A DNA stretch of 64,000 nucleotides from Mesorhizobium loti (GCF_003148495.1 NZ_QGGH01000004.1:543129-607128); one strand, 5' to 3'; positions 17,262 through 26,555 are shown, counted from the first letter of the stretch. Notes: generated from the letters alone by a model not told the origin. Program-made: numbers and translations.

Positions 17262-19305
17262 GGATGCTGCGGCCATTGCCCAAGGGGGAAAGCCTGCGTC
17301 GGCCGGCCGGGCCTTCCCATGGAGCTTTCTTGGCAATCAGCCGGTAGGCGCGATCCTGCTCTGCGCGATGCTGCTCGCGGCGGCGGCAGCGGCAACCGTC
17401 TCGAACCTCACGGTGCAGCTGCCATCGGCGCTCTGGCTGCAATCGCTCGCCGCCCCCGACATCGCCGACATGCGGCAGGTGCTTGTCCACTACGCCTTCC
17501 TGCCCAGGCTTGCCGTCAGCCTTCTGTGTGGTGCGGCGCTCGGGCTTGCCGGAACCGTCCTGCAACAGGTTCTGCGCAACCCGCTCGCCTCGCCCGAAAC
17601 GGTCGGCGTCTCGGCCGGCGCTTATCTGGCGCTGGCACTGGCGACGCTTCTGTCGCCTTCCTTGCTTGCCTTCGGCCGCGAATGGGTGGCGCTGGCCGGC
17701 GCATTCATGGCCCTTGCCGCCGTCTTCGCTCTGTCCTGGCACAAGGGCCTGTCGCCGCTTTCGGTCGTGCTGGCGGGGTTGGTCGTCAGCCTCTATGCCG
17801 GCGCCATCGGTGCCGCTCTCATTGTGCTGCGGCATGAATGGCTGGCCAGCCTGTTCATCTGGGGCGCCGGTTCGCTCGGCCAGCAGGACTGGTCGACGAC
17901 GCTATGGCTTCTGCCGCGCATCGGCACTGCTGCGCTCGCGATCTTCCTCATGGTGCGACCACTGACCTTGCTTGGCCTCGACGACGAAGGCGCGCGCAGC
18001 CTTGGCGTGTCGCTCGGCGCCTATCGCTTCGCTGGGCTGGCGGCCGCCGTCGCGCTGATTGCCTTCGTCGTTTCCGCCGTCGGCGTCATCGGTTTCGTCG
18101 GCCTGGCCGCGGCGACGCTTGCGCGTATCGGTGGCGCCCGACAGCTGGGCCAGCAATTGGTGATGGCGCCGCTGATCGGCGGGGCATTGCTGTGGGCCGC
18201 CGACCAGGCCGTGCAGATCGCCACAGGACCGCAAGGCGACCTGTTGCCGACCGGAGCGATCACCGCGCTTCTCGGTGCACCGCTGCTTCTCTGGCTACTG
18301 CCGCGTCTTGCGCTTGGCTCGGAAGCCCCGGCCTTGACCGCCGAGCGCCTGCCACGCGCAAGCCGGCCGAGCCTCCTACTGGCGGTGATCGGCCTGGCTC
18401 TGCTTTTGCTGCTTGGGCTGGCCTTGCTCTATGGACCGGGCCCGCATGGCTGGACCTTCGCTTTCGGCGATGAGCTGCAGCCCCTGCTGTCATGGCGGTG
18501 GCCTCGCGTGCTTGCCGCGCTGAGCGCCGGCGCGATGCTGGCGCTCGCCGGGCTGATGATGCAGCGGCTGACCGGCAATCCGATGGCCAGCCCCGAAGTG
18601 CTTGGCATCAGCGCCGGTGCCGCGCTTGGCATGATGGTAGCGCTGTTTGCCCTCTCGGATGCCGGACGCCCGGTTCAGACGGCGGCGGCAACCATCGGCG
18701 CCTTCGCCGCCTTGCTGGTGACGCTGGCGATCGGCCGCCGTGCCGCGTATGCGCCGGAGCGGCTGCTGCTCGCCGGCGTTGCTCTGACGGCCTTGTTCGA
18801 CGGGCTGATCCTGGTGCTCACCGCCACCGGCGATCCTCGCGCCATGCTGCTACTCAACTGGCTGACCGGCTCGACCTATGGTGTCGATGTCGGCGCCGCC
18901 CTGCTGACCGGTGGCATCGCCGTCTGCCTCTTCGCGCTCGCGCCTCTCTTCATGCGCTGGCTCGACATCCTGCCGCTCGGCCCTGCCGCCGTTCAAGGCC
19001 TTGGCATCAACCTGAAAATGACGCGGCTTCTCGTGCTGCTGGTGGTCGCCATGCTCACCGCTGCCTCGACGCTGATCGTCGGTCCGCTGACCTTCATCGG
19101 CCTGATGGCGCCGCATCTTGCCCGTCGCCTTGGCCTTTCCCGTGCGCTGCCGCAGGCCATTGGCGCGGTGCTCGCCGGCGCGCTGATCATGGTCGCCGCC
19201 GACTGGATCGGCCGCACCGCCATCTTCCCGCGCCAGATCCCGGCCGGTCTCGTCGCCACGCTGATCGGTGGCCCGGTGCTGATGTGGCTGCTGCGCCGCC
19301 GCTGA
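17254..19305 (+). CDS. FhuB-like double-length siderophore ABC permease
   Basis: A 683-residue inner-membrane permease made of two fused FecCD-type halves with about 20 hydrophobic helices. Each half carries the loop that contacts the ATPase: GNPMASPEVLGISAGA in the second half and the similar RNPLASPETVGVSAGA in the first. GTG 17254 is chosen because GGAGG stands seven bases upstream and the codons overlap the binding-protein stop; the ATG 42 bases earlier would give a long overlap. The matching ATPase (FhuC) is not encoded in this cluster and must come from elsewhere. Confidence 0.88.
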   Translation: MAEDAAAIAQGGKPASAGRAFPWSFLGNQPVGAILLCAMLLAAAAAATVSNLTVQLPSALWLQSLAAPDIADMRQVLVHYAFLPRLAVSLLCGAALGLAGTVLQQVLRNPLASPETVGVSAGAYLALALATLLSPSLLAFGREWVALAGAFMALAAVFALSWHKGLSPLSVVLAGLVVSLYAGAIGAALIVLRHEWLASLFIWGAGSLGQQDWSTTLWLLPRIGTAALAIFLMVRPLTLLGLDDEGARSLGVSLGAYRFAGLAAAVALIAFVVSAVGVIGFVGLAAATLARIGGARQLGQQLVMAPLIGGALLWAADQAVQIATGPQGDLLPTGAITALLGAPLLLWLLPRLALGSEAPALTAERLPRASRPSLLLAVIGLALLLLLGLALLYGPGPHGWTFAFGDELQPLLSWRWPRVLAALSAGAMLALAGLMMQRLTGNPMASPEVLGISAGAALGMMVALFALSDAGRPVQTAAATIGAFAALLVTLAIGRRAAYAPERLLLAGVALTALFDGLILVLTATGDPRAMLLLNWLTGSTYGVDVGAALLTGGIAVCLFALAPLFMRWLDILPLGPAAVQGLGINLKMTRLLVLLVVAMLTAASTLIVGPLTFIGLMAPHLARRLGLSRALPQAIGAVLAGALIMVAADWIGRTAIFPRQIPAGLVATLIGGPVLMWLLRRR

Positions 19306-19330
19306 CTTTTTTGTCCCTGTGGAGATATCC

Positions 19331-20215
19331 ATGTCCAAGTCGATGCCAGCCCTGATCGCCGACACGACGGTCCACGACTTTGTCCCGGCGCATGGCGGCG
19401 CCGCCTGGCGGGTATTCCTGCATGTGCCGTCCGGGCCAGTGCCCGAGGCCGGCTGGCCCGTCCTCTACATGACCGACGGCAACGCCGTCATCGGCACAGC
19501 GGTCGACGCCATGCGTGCGCAGGCCTTCTATCCCACGGGCACCAATGTCGGCTGGGGCGTCATCGTCGCCATCGGCTATCCCGTAGAGGGCGCCTATGAT
19601 CCGCTGCGGCGTTCATGGGATCTCGCCCCGCCGCCGGGCAAGACCTATCCGCCCTTCTCCGAGGGCACGCCCGAAGTCCGGACCGGTGGGGCAGGGGAAT
19701 TCCTTGCCTTCATCGAGGACGAGCTGAAGCCATGGGTCGCCAGTCGGGTCACGGTCGATGCAAGCCGCCAGGCGCTTTACGGCCATTCCTTCGGTGGCCT
19801 GTTTGCGCTCTACGCCCTGTTCACGCGGCCTTCGGCCTTCCAGACCTGGATCGCGGCGAGCCCCACCATCTATTGGGAGGATCGTGCCATCGACCGCTTT
19901 CTCGAAACCTTCGAGGCCGCCGTTCCCGAGGGCCTGACGGCGACCATGATCCTGTCGGCCGGCGAATACGAGACGGAGAAGCTGGCACCGTTCCAGATCG
20001 GCGCCGAGGACGAGGAAAAGCGCCTGCAGCAGAAGAAGGTGACACGCACCGACGAATTCGCGCGGACGATGGCGGAGCGTCTCCATGCCTTCCCGGGCGT
20101 GCGCGCGAGCTTCGAACTGCATGCCGGCGAGAACCACATGTCGATCCTGCCGGTCACCGTCAATCGCGCGGTTCAGGCGGCGTTTGCGGTGAGGAAGGAT
20201 ACCGCCCTTTGCTGA
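19331..20215 (+). CDS. Alpha/beta-hydrolase esterase, probable ferric-siderophore esterase
   Basis: A 294-residue cytoplasmic hydrolase of the Fes/IroE (esterase D-like) family. The nucleophile elbow is GHSFGG, the oxyanion region is near VLYMTDGNAV, and the late HAGENHMSI supplies the catalytic His. No signal peptide is seen. It lies 25 bases after the permease, so it is probably cotranscribed and would release iron from an imported siderophore. A decayed copy of its 3' part lies 0.65 kb downstream. Confidence 0.8.
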   Translation: MSKSMPALIADTTVHDFVPAHGGAAWRVFLHVPSGPVPEAGWPVLYMTDGNAVIGTAVDAMRAQAFYPTGTNVGWGVIVAIGYPVEGAYDPLRRSWDLAPPPGKTYPPFSEGTPEVRTGGAGEFLAFIEDELKPWVASRVTVDASRQALYGHSFGGLFALYALFTRPSAFQTWIAASPTIYWEDRAIDRFLETFEAAVPEGLTATMILSAGEYETEKLAPFQIGAEDEEKRLQQKKVTRTDEFARTMAERLHAFPGVRASFELHAGENHMSILPVTVNRAVQAAFAVRKDTALC

Positions 20216-20248
20216 ACGCTGCAGCAAGGCGGTCGGCGCCTCGCGCCG

Positions 20249-20737
20249 TCATTCCTGTGAAGGGGAGGCGCTCAATCGGCGGTAGGAGACGCCGCCGAAG
20301 GTTGCCGTCACAAAGTCCGTGACGGACATCTTGCGCTTGCCTCCGTCGCTGCAGGCGTAAACCGGCCAACCGGCATCGCTGCATTCGCTGGCAGCGCAGA
20401 TGCGCGCCAGGCAGTTCCCGATAGTCAGCCGGAAGCCGCCCTTGCCGGCGAAGCCTTGCAACAGGCTGCCGTCCGCCGAGCGCCATGTCCGCGCACGGAA
20501 TTCCGCCCGCAAAAGCAGGGGTTCGAGAGGGACCGCAAGGCTGGTTTCGCCGGCACGCCCTGCGAGCTGCAGACGGAAGCGCGCCATTGCGGTCGCGTAT
20601 GCGGTCACAAGATCCGCTTGGCGAAAATAGGCGGTCGCTAGGCTTGAGCGGTCAAGCAGATGAGACATCCACTCGCCTGCCTCTACCGGCCTCACCAAGG
20701 CAACAAACGCAAGAAAGGCGAAGCAAGCTCGTGACAT
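20249..20737 (-). CDS. Hypothetical exported protein
   Basis: A 162-residue protein with an N-terminal hydrophobic stretch (CFAFLAFVALV) and a plausible cleavage at VEAGEW. It has four cysteines towards the C-terminus (two in CLARICAASEC), which could form disulphides in the periplasm. No family is recognised. The start is uncertain since the ribosome site is weak. It converges on the esterase gene with a 33-base gap. Confidence 0.45.
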   Translation of the reverse strand: MSRACFAFLAFVALVRPVEAGEWMSHLLDRSSLATAYFRQADLVTAYATAMARFRLQLAGRAGETSLAVPLEPLLLRAEFRARTWRSADGSLLQGFAGKGGFRLTIGNCLARICAASECSDAGWPVYACSDGGKRKMSVTDFVTATFGGVSYRRLSASPSQE

Positions 20738-20858
20738 TTCCAGCAGCCATATCGATCTCGGCGTGCCGGTTTGCCCCCCGGTTGCCCTCCCATAACATCC
20801 TGCCAATCGGCGCCCGGCGCAAGCCGCTTGCGGAGGCAGTTCAAAAGGCCGCCGAGCA

Positions 20859-20941
20859 AAGGCGCCTAGAGCCGAAGACGGTGACCCGCATCGACGAACT
20901 TGTGTGGGCGATGGCGAGGTGGAGGCGGCGTTTGCGGCAAG
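20859..20941 (+). pseudogene. Remnant of an esterase 3' end
   Basis: Codons for RRLEPKTVTRIDELVWAMA match the RLQQKKVTRTDEFARTMA segment of the intact esterase (about 20017-20074). The final bases GAGGCGGCGTTTGCGG match 20172-20188, with about 100 bases lost between. It is a small scar of a second esterase gene. Confidence 0.55.
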
Positions 20942-20970
20942 GGCTGAAGATCTTCACCAGCCAGGGTTCC

Positions 20971-21411
20971 TTAGCCGATGCGAGCCGGCGGCAGTTCGAA
21001 CAGAGTGGCGCCGTTCTCCTGGCCGCGTTCGACATAGCCGATGACTCCAAACCATCTTGCGACATCCGGTCCCCGGAGCCAGCTGCGCGAGTGGATGGGG
21101 AGGTTGCCGGCAAGCGCCTGGATGTGCCGGATATGCCGCTTGCAGAAGCGGACGGTCGCCGCACGGAAGAAATCCTCCTGTGCGGCAAACAGCGTGTCGG
21201 CGGCGTCGCTGTTCTCATGCCAGGCGATGATCGCCACGGCCTTGTCGCCCTCGACAAGCGCGTGAGCACGGCCTTCCTTCAAATTCATCATCAGATTGTC
21301 GTAGGCGATCTTGCTGTCCTTGCCGGCCGCCGCGTATTCGTCCGACATCCGCTTGGACAGACCACGAAAGACATCTTCCAGATCCCCGAGCGTTGCTGCG
21401 CGTGCTCTCAT
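20971..21411 (-). CDS. GNAT-like protein
   Basis: A 146-residue cytoplasmic protein whose start (MRARAATLGDLEDVF) and central IIAWHENSDAADTLFAAQ strand resemble GNAT-fold proteins, although a clear acetyl-CoA loop (Q/RxxGxG/A) is not obvious. The start has an excellent ribosome site (GGAGGAGAA). Its 5' end and promoter were copied to 24037-24199, where only a truncated start remains. Function is unknown; the acetyltransferase assignment is tentative. Confidence 0.55.
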   Translation of the reverse strand: MRARAATLGDLEDVFRGLSKRMSDEYAAAGKDSKIAYDNLMMNLKEGRAHALVEGDKAVAIIAWHENSDAADTLFAAQEDFFRAATVRFCKRHIRHIQALAGNLPIHSRSWLRGPDVARWFGVIGYVERGQENGATLFELPPARIG

Positions 21412-21519
21412 TTCTCCTCCTGACGCCCCGGCAGGCAGTTTGCCCTAAGGTTGGGGGATCACCAAGCAAATCAAATCCGCTGGTGGCCTAATATGCGCAA
21501 AGTGATTTCGCCCAGAGGA
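21362..21519. repeat. Direct repeat, copy 1
   Basis: This segment carries the first codons and promoter of the GNAT-like gene. It recurs at 24037-24199 at high identity, in the same orientation, with small indels and substitutions. Shared phrases include GAAAGACATC, GCAGTTTGCCCTAAGGTTGG and ATCACCAAGCAAATCAAA. The two copies bracket the regulator and hydrolase genes. Confidence 0.75.
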
Positions 21520-21534
21520 TGCGGGCGCCGCCGC

Positions 21535-23118
21535 CTACGCCGGCAAGCCTGCAATCCGCATGGCGTCGGTGACATCATCGACGATATCTGGCGCAAGTCC
21601 TACGGCGGCGGACCAGCGGCCGATGGAGAAGTGCGGATCGAGCGACAAAAGCCGCGTGGCCGATACTTTGGCCTCGTCGATCCGCCCCAGCCTGGCAAGC
21701 GGCGCCGCCAGCCATCCGTGCAGCATGCTGAATCCGGGGTTCATTTCGACCGCCCGTCGGCCTGATATGACGGCCTGCTCGTGCCGGCCGGTGAGAAAAT
21801 TGCCGAATCCGATCATGCCTTGCGGCACACAGCTCATGGCGTCCAGGGGGTTCAGCCGTAACGCTTGCTCGCCCCAGTCGATTGCCCGGGCAGCGTCGCC
21901 GCCATAGGCAACCGACACGCAACCGAAGGCATAGACGAAGGCGCAGGAGGCGCTGAGCGTCAAAGCCTGCGCAAACGCCTCGTCGGCCAGCCTGCGATCA
22001 TGCTCCACGATGCCGATGGTGAACCCGGCCAGAGCGAGCGCCATGGCGTCGCCCGAGCCGTGCTCGATCGCTGCATGGGCATGGCGGATCGATCGCTCCC
22101 GATTCTCCGGTTTCATGCCGCCGCGCACGAACAGCGACTGATGCGCCCAGGCGGCAAAGCCATGGGCAAGGGCATAGGTCGGTTCGATGGCGAGCGCCTG
22201 GTCCAGCAGCGGCAGGCCCTTGGCTGCACCATGCGGCATGAAGGTGTAGACGTCAGGCAGCGCGCGCAGCAGCAGATCATAGGCGTCGAGACTGTGGGGG
22301 CGCTGGCGCTTGACGCGTTCGACCTCGGCCCGGCGCAGATTGGGCTCTATTGCCGCAACCACGCTGATGGTGATCTCGTCCTGCAGCGCGAACACATCGG
22401 TCAGTTCGCGGTCGTAGCGTTCGGCCCACAGATGGCTGCCGTCCTCCGCGTCGATGAGCTGGCCGGTGATGCGCACGCGGCTTCCCACCTTGCGCACGCT
22501 GCCTTCCAACACATAGCGCACGCCGAGCTCGCGCCCGACCTGCTTCACATCCACCGCGCGGCCTTTATACGTGAAGCTTGAGTTCCGCGCGATCACGAAC
22601 AGCCAGCGGATCCGCGACAGACCGGTGATGATGTCCTCGACCATGCCGTCGGCAAAATAATCCTGCTCCGGATCGCCGCTCAGGTTCACGAAGGGCAGCA
22701 CGGCGATGGACGGACGGGCGGGAATGCCCAGGCCGGGCTTCGGTTGCTTCACCGAGGCGATAGCCTCGGCCTCCTCGCGCACGGTGCCGACGAAGCGAAG
22801 GCCCCTGCGCAGGATGGTGCGGATGAGGCGCTGCTCCTCGCCGCTGTCGTGCAGTGCATTGCGCGCCGCGTTGATGCGGCTGGCGAGCGTGGCGTCGGAG
22901 ACGATGCGCCCCTGCCAGACCGCGTCGATCAGATCGTCCTTGCTGACCACCCGCTCGCGATTGCGGATCAGATATTGCAGCAGGTCGAACACCTGCGGCT
23001 CGATGGAAATCAGGTCGTTGCCGCGGCGCAGTTCGCGCCGATCGCCGTCCAGGGCAAAATCCTCGAAGAGATACGGCAAAATGGCTCGCTCCAGACCGCG
23101 CGGCAAACAGGCCGACAC
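21535..23118 (-). CDS. Winged-helix / TPR transcriptional regulator
   Basis: A regulator of about 527 residues. Residues about 15-110 are an OmpR/CadC-type winged helix (SIEPQVFDLLQYLIRNRERVVSK, SRINAARNAL). Residues about 130-270 form a TolB/FlgO-like domain (IAVLPFVNLSGDPEQDYFADGM), and the rest is TPR repeats. Proteins of this build are often annotated as adenylate-cyclase-like, but no cyclase catalytic domain is present. The start codon is uncertain: GTG at 23118, or a TTG near 23079. It is divergent from the hydrolase gene, which may be its target. Confidence 0.78.
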   Translation of the reverse strand: MSACLPRGLERAILPYLFEDFALDGDRRELRRGNDLISIEPQVFDLLQYLIRNRERVVSKDDLIDAVWQGRIVSDATLASRINAARNALHDSGEEQRLIRTILRRGLRFVGTVREEAEAIASVKQPKPGLGIPARPSIAVLPFVNLSGDPEQDYFADGMVEDIITGLSRIRWLFVIARNSSFTYKGRAVDVKQVGRELGVRYVLEGSVRKVGSRVRITGQLIDAEDGSHLWAERYDRELTDVFALQDEITISVVAAIEPNLRRAEVERVKRQRPHSLDAYDLLLRALPDVYTFMPHGAAKGLPLLDQALAIEPTYALAHGFAAWAHQSLFVRGGMKPENRERSIRHAHAAIEHGSGDAMALALAGFTIGIVEHDRRLADEAFAQALTLSASCAFVYAFGCVSVAYGGDAARAIDWGEQALRLNPLDAMSCVPQGMIGFGNFLTGRHEQAVISGRRAVEMNPGFSMLHGWLAAPLARLGRIDEAKVSATRLLSLDPHFSIGRWSAAVGLAPDIVDDVTDAMRIAGLPA

Positions 23119-23263
23119 TTTAGCCGTGTCGTGGACGCAAAATCAAAGCGATCTCAAGGTAAAATCAAGAGTTCCTGAAGGCCGCCTCAAAGCGCGTCCG
23201 TCAGCCCTGCCGCATAGTCCTCCTGCAACCAACGCAAACAACACTTTGAAAAGGAGAACTCAA

Positions 23264-23965
23264 ATGTCGAACACTGCAGCAAAGTCCGTCGTCCTCGTCC
23301 ATGGCGGCTTCGTCGATGGCTCCGGCTGGGACGGGGTCTACCAGATCCTCAAGAAGAACGGCTATGACGTGACCATCGTCCAGAATCCGACCACCTCGCT
23401 CGCCGACGATGTCGCTGTGACCAAGCGCGCCATCGCCGCCGCTCCTGGCAACGTCATCCTGGTCGGCCACTCCTATGGCGGCGTCGTGGTGTCGGAAGCC
23501 GGCACCGATCCGAAAGTGGCAGGTATAGTCTACATCGCAGCCTTCGCGCCGGACGCCGGAGAGTCGGTTTCGAGCCTGATCGCCAACCCGCCGCCAGGAG
23601 CGTCGGTGCCACCGATCCTGCCGCCCGTAGACGGCTTCCTGATGCTCGACAAGGCCAAATTCGCAGCCTCGTTCGCCGCCGACGTCCGTCCCTCGCTCGC
23701 CTCCTTCATGGCGGATTCGCAGGTGCCGTGGGGCGTGGCGGCGCTCGAAGGCAAGGTCACCGCTCCAGCCTGGAAGGTGAAGCCCAGCTGGTATCTGGTC
23801 GCCACGGATGACCGGATGATCCCGCCGCCGGCTCAGCGCAATATGGCCAACCGCGCCCAAGCGACGACGGTGGAAGTGCCCGGCAGCCACGCCGTCTATG
23901 TCTCCAACCCCGCAGCTGTCGCCAAGCTCATCGAACAGGCAGCCGCCGGCATCGCCAAGAGCTGA
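23264..23965 (+). CDS. Alpha/beta hydrolase (HNL/MES-like)
   Basis: A 233-residue hydrolase with HGGFVDGSGW near the N-terminus (oxyanion loop), nucleophile elbow GHSYGG, and a C-terminal PGSHAVYVSNP carrying the catalytic His. AAGGAG stands just upstream of the ATG. No signal peptide is seen. It belongs to the hydroxynitrile-lyase/methylesterase-like branch; the substrate is unknown. It sits alone on the plus strand, divergent from the winged-helix/TPR regulator. Confidence 0.82.
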   Translation: MSNTAAKSVVLVHGGFVDGSGWDGVYQILKKNGYDVTIVQNPTTSLADDVAVTKRAIAAAPGNVILVGHSYGGVVVSEAGTDPKVAGIVYIAAFAPDAGESVSSLIANPPPGASVPPILPPVDGFLMLDKAKFAASFAADVRPSLASFMADSQVPWGVAALEGKVTAPAWKVKPSWYLVATDDRMIPPPAQRNMANRAQATTVEVPGSHAVYVSNPAAVAKLIEQAAAGIAKS

Positions 23966-24036
23966 ACCGCATCACATCCGGAGATGGATGGCCTGGGCGC
24001 CTGTGGCGCCCGGGCTTGTTGCTTTGCTGGGATGAT

Positions 24037-24199
24037 CCACGAAAGACATCCTCCAGATCCCCAAGCGTTGCTGCGCGTGCTCTCATTTCTCTACTGGCGC
24101 CCCGGCGGGCAGTTTGCCCTAAGGTTGGGGATCACCAAGCAAATCAAAATCCGGATGCAGGCCAATAGCCAATAGGAGCAAAGTTTCGCCCGAAGGATC
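24037..24199. repeat. Direct repeat, copy 2 (truncated GNAT-like gene start)
   Basis: Second copy of the repeat at 21362-21519. On the minus strand it holds the promoter, ATG (24086) and about 17 codons of the GNAT-like gene before homology stops at 24037. The coding part is therefore a 5' gene fragment. Confidence 0.72.
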
Positions 24200-24533
24200 G
24201 CGATGCAATACAGTGTCCAGTAGTTTGGCGGACGGATCGATGTCGTTCGGCCCCGATCTGACAAGCGAAGCGTGCCGCAAATCTTCCTCGCCGCGGAAGT
24301 GCTTCACATTTCGCCGTCCAGTTGTGCCGTTGCGGGCGAAAATCCGGACGTCGTGGTCAATGATGATTGGCTACGGTAGTCGTCGAACTTTATCTCGTGA
24401 ATTCGGCCGTTACCTTCAGGAGGCTTCTCAACCAAGGTCGGCTGCATGGCTCGACAAACTTCAAACGCATCAACAGACTTGCAAAACCGCGATTCAATTA
24501 CCTTGCGCTGAAATGGTTACAAAACGCGAAAGA

Positions 24534-24568
24534 GCCCGCGCATTGTCCAAAGGACACGCGGGCTTTTT
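24534..24568 (+). terminator. Strong rho-independent terminator
   Basis: GCCCGCG (24534-24540) pairs with CGCGGGC (24557-24563), with an inner TGTCC/GGACA stem, followed by five T. No gene ends just upstream on this strand, so it may end a small RNA from 24.2-24.5 kb, or work in reverse for the small exported-protein gene whose stop is at 24676. Confidence 0.7.
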
Positions 24569-24675
24569 GATTGTTTTGGGGGATCCCTCAATCCCCGTGT
24601 CGCGACCCATAAGCAGACATTGCCCTGAATGGCGCTGATGTAGGCAACGGCTAGAGTGGTGGCACTGGCAACAGG

Positions 24676-24804
24676 CTAGTTTCCTCTGTCACCCGGCTTG
24701 TGGCCAGCGTCGCGAGTGTCAGCCGTGCTGAAACTCGTCGTTACGCCGACAGTAGTGGAACAGAGCACGATGATCGCCAGAACTCTAAATAATGCGGTTC
24801 GCAT
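24676..24804 (-). CDS. Small exported peptide
   Basis: A 42-residue product starting MRTALFRVLAIIVLC and containing a single hydrophobic segment that would act as signal peptide or membrane anchor, then a short hydrophilic tail. The ATG at 24804 follows GGGAGG with six-base spacing, so translation is well supported. The cysteine after IIVL is not in a convincing lipobox. It lies between the chromosomal part and the CBASS operon; no function can be given. Confidence 0.5.
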   Translation of the reverse strand: MRTALFRVLAIIVLCSTTVGVTTSFSTADTRDAGHKPGDRGN

Positions 24805-25425
24805 GCTTCGCCTCCCTGCGCCGAAACCGGCCATCCAGTCTCGGAACTCAAGGATCATATCGCGTTATTCAAATGAACAACGAGGCGTCGCATACACCAA
24901 TCGGTCATTTTTCCATGTCAGTTCGACGTAGGCTGATGTGCAATGACCCGCGCCTCCCCACTGACGCGGGCCGACCAAGCGTTGCCTTTGGCCAGCAGCC
25001 TTACCCAGGGAAGGGACGGCGCTTTCCGTCCAACTTTCCGCCTGGTTCCCGTTTCCTCGGATGCCCTTCCCGAGAGATGGGTGATGGTGCCCAGAGGCGG
25101 ATTCCAAGTAAATGAAATCTGGTTTTGCTTTCAAATGTTTGTGGTTCGCATAGCCACGGCACCTACCAACAGGACTACCAACAAAATATTTCTGTGGATT
25201 AGTTTGGTTCCCAAACCTCGCTCTGCACGCTACGACGCCGGCATACTGCACCTTATCTCACAGGCCGATAGCGGTTGCTACTTGGGGTGGCCCAGTTCGT
25301 CCCCCCTCAATGACATCCCATGATGCGGGGGGGTCGAGTCAATTGAAGCCTCCGGGCATCGCGCACCTTGGCGGGTGGTTGTTGCTCCACCGAAACCATC
25401 AACGCGGTCTGATTCTCATACACAG
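24805..25425. other. Intergenic region at the edge of the defence island
   Basis: About 620 bases without a convincing gene on either strand. The frames present lack ribosome sites and recognisable motifs. AT content rises compared with the region before 24 kb, consistent with a junction to transferred DNA. No tRNA or integrase was seen. Confidence 0.5.
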
Positions 25426-26544
25426 CTAGCCTCCCTGAGATTGCGCCTCAGACACAATCCCATGAACGACTCGAGCAGTCACCACACCTGCAACAGGCAT
25501 CTCGATACCCCACGGGTACTTCGGATTTTGCGCGCGTTCGAATTGGTAGACGACCAAGTTAGGCAGATTTCGTTTGTCATAGCGGCGAGCTAGGTTGAAG
25601 ACGGCGCTGTTTTGCGCAGCCAAGACTAGATGGATCCTTTCGACGCCCGCCGCATCGAGTTGCTTCAAAACCCCGAGAAACTGATCGGCAAGTGCCGATT
25701 GCTTGACTTGGGACCAATGCGACGACTGCAGGTCCGGCAGCATCATGCGGACAACCGGATGCGCGAAGGTGGTGGCTAGATCTTCCGACTTCACAGTGTA
25801 TGAAACCGAGACAGCCAGCACCACCTCTCGGGCACTTCCAGCTTCATCGATCCCTGTAACTTCGAAACGTAAACCATCGTCCGGCCCATCGAGCAAGCGC
25901 CACCGACTTGCGCCCCGATCCCAGTCCATGACGACGACATCGCCCTCATCATCCAGAAGCACGCCGGTCAAAAAGGTAAACGGCACGGCCGTCAGTCCAC
26001 CATAGACAGTAGTCAGGTCGCTTCTGTCATTTCCCTTTTGGAGTTGATGGAACAATGTCTTCATCCCGGCAACGGGCTGGAGCAGGTCTCCGGGGTCGAC
26101 AATGACACCGTCCTTGCGCTGGCGCAGATCCATAACCAAATCCACGCGAGCACCAACAATGCTATCGGGAACGGCGGCCTTCAATGGAGAACCGTCGTCG
26201 TCGCGCAAACCTCTGCCCTCAATGACGAACACCTTCTTGCGTGAGAGTCTCTTTTGCTCATTGGCGTAGCGCATCCACGCCCAGACCGCTGAGCCGATCA
26301 TCAGCAGAGCGCAAACCACAGTGACTGCCCAAAGAATGCCGTTCGGGACAGCGCCACCCGTTCCTATCTCGACGGAGCCAGCGGTGCCCCAGATGGGACC
26401 TGAATATTTGAAGACCCAGTTCGCGCCATGAATTGCAATCAGCACCGTGACAGCACCGCGGAAAATCCAACTCTCCGCGTTGCGCGCTCGAAAGAACCAT
26501 CCGGCAGCCGATCGGATCACAAAGTCAACGGTATCCCAGCGCAT
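25426..26544 (-). CDS. cap14: CBASS effector: two transmembrane helices plus SAVED domain (Cap14-like)
   Basis: A 372-residue protein with two hydrophobic helices (about residues 27-46 and 70-92) followed by a soluble domain from about residue 100 that looks like a SAVED cyclic-nucleotide sensor, ending VVYQFERAQNPKYPWGIEM. In the CBASS nomenclature 2TM-SAVED effectors are Cap14; binding of the cyclase product is thought to trigger inner-membrane disruption and abortive infection. It starts 11 bases after the Cap3 stop with AAGGAG upstream, as the fourth gene of the operon. The SAVED call rests on overall pattern and context, since the domain is diverse. Confidence 0.82.
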   Translation of the reverse strand: MRWDTVDFVIRSAAGWFFRARNAESWIFRGAVTVLIAIHGANWVFKYSGPIWGTAGSVEIGTGGAVPNGILWAVTVVCALLMIGSAVWAWMRYANEQKRLSRKKVFVIEGRGLRDDDGSPLKAAVPDSIVGARVDLVMDLRQRKDGVIVDPGDLLQPVAGMKTLFHQLQKGNDRSDLTTVYGGLTAVPFTFLTGVLLDDEGDVVVMDWDRGASRWRLLDGPDDGLRFEVTGIDEAGSAREVVLAVSVSYTVKSEDLATTFAHPVVRMMLPDLQSSHWSQVKQSALADQFLGVLKQLDAAGVERIHLVLAAQNSAVFNLARRYDKRNLPNLVVYQFERAQNPKYPWGIEMPVAGVVTARVVHGIVSEAQSQGG

Positions 26545-26555
26545 AGTGCGGCTCC

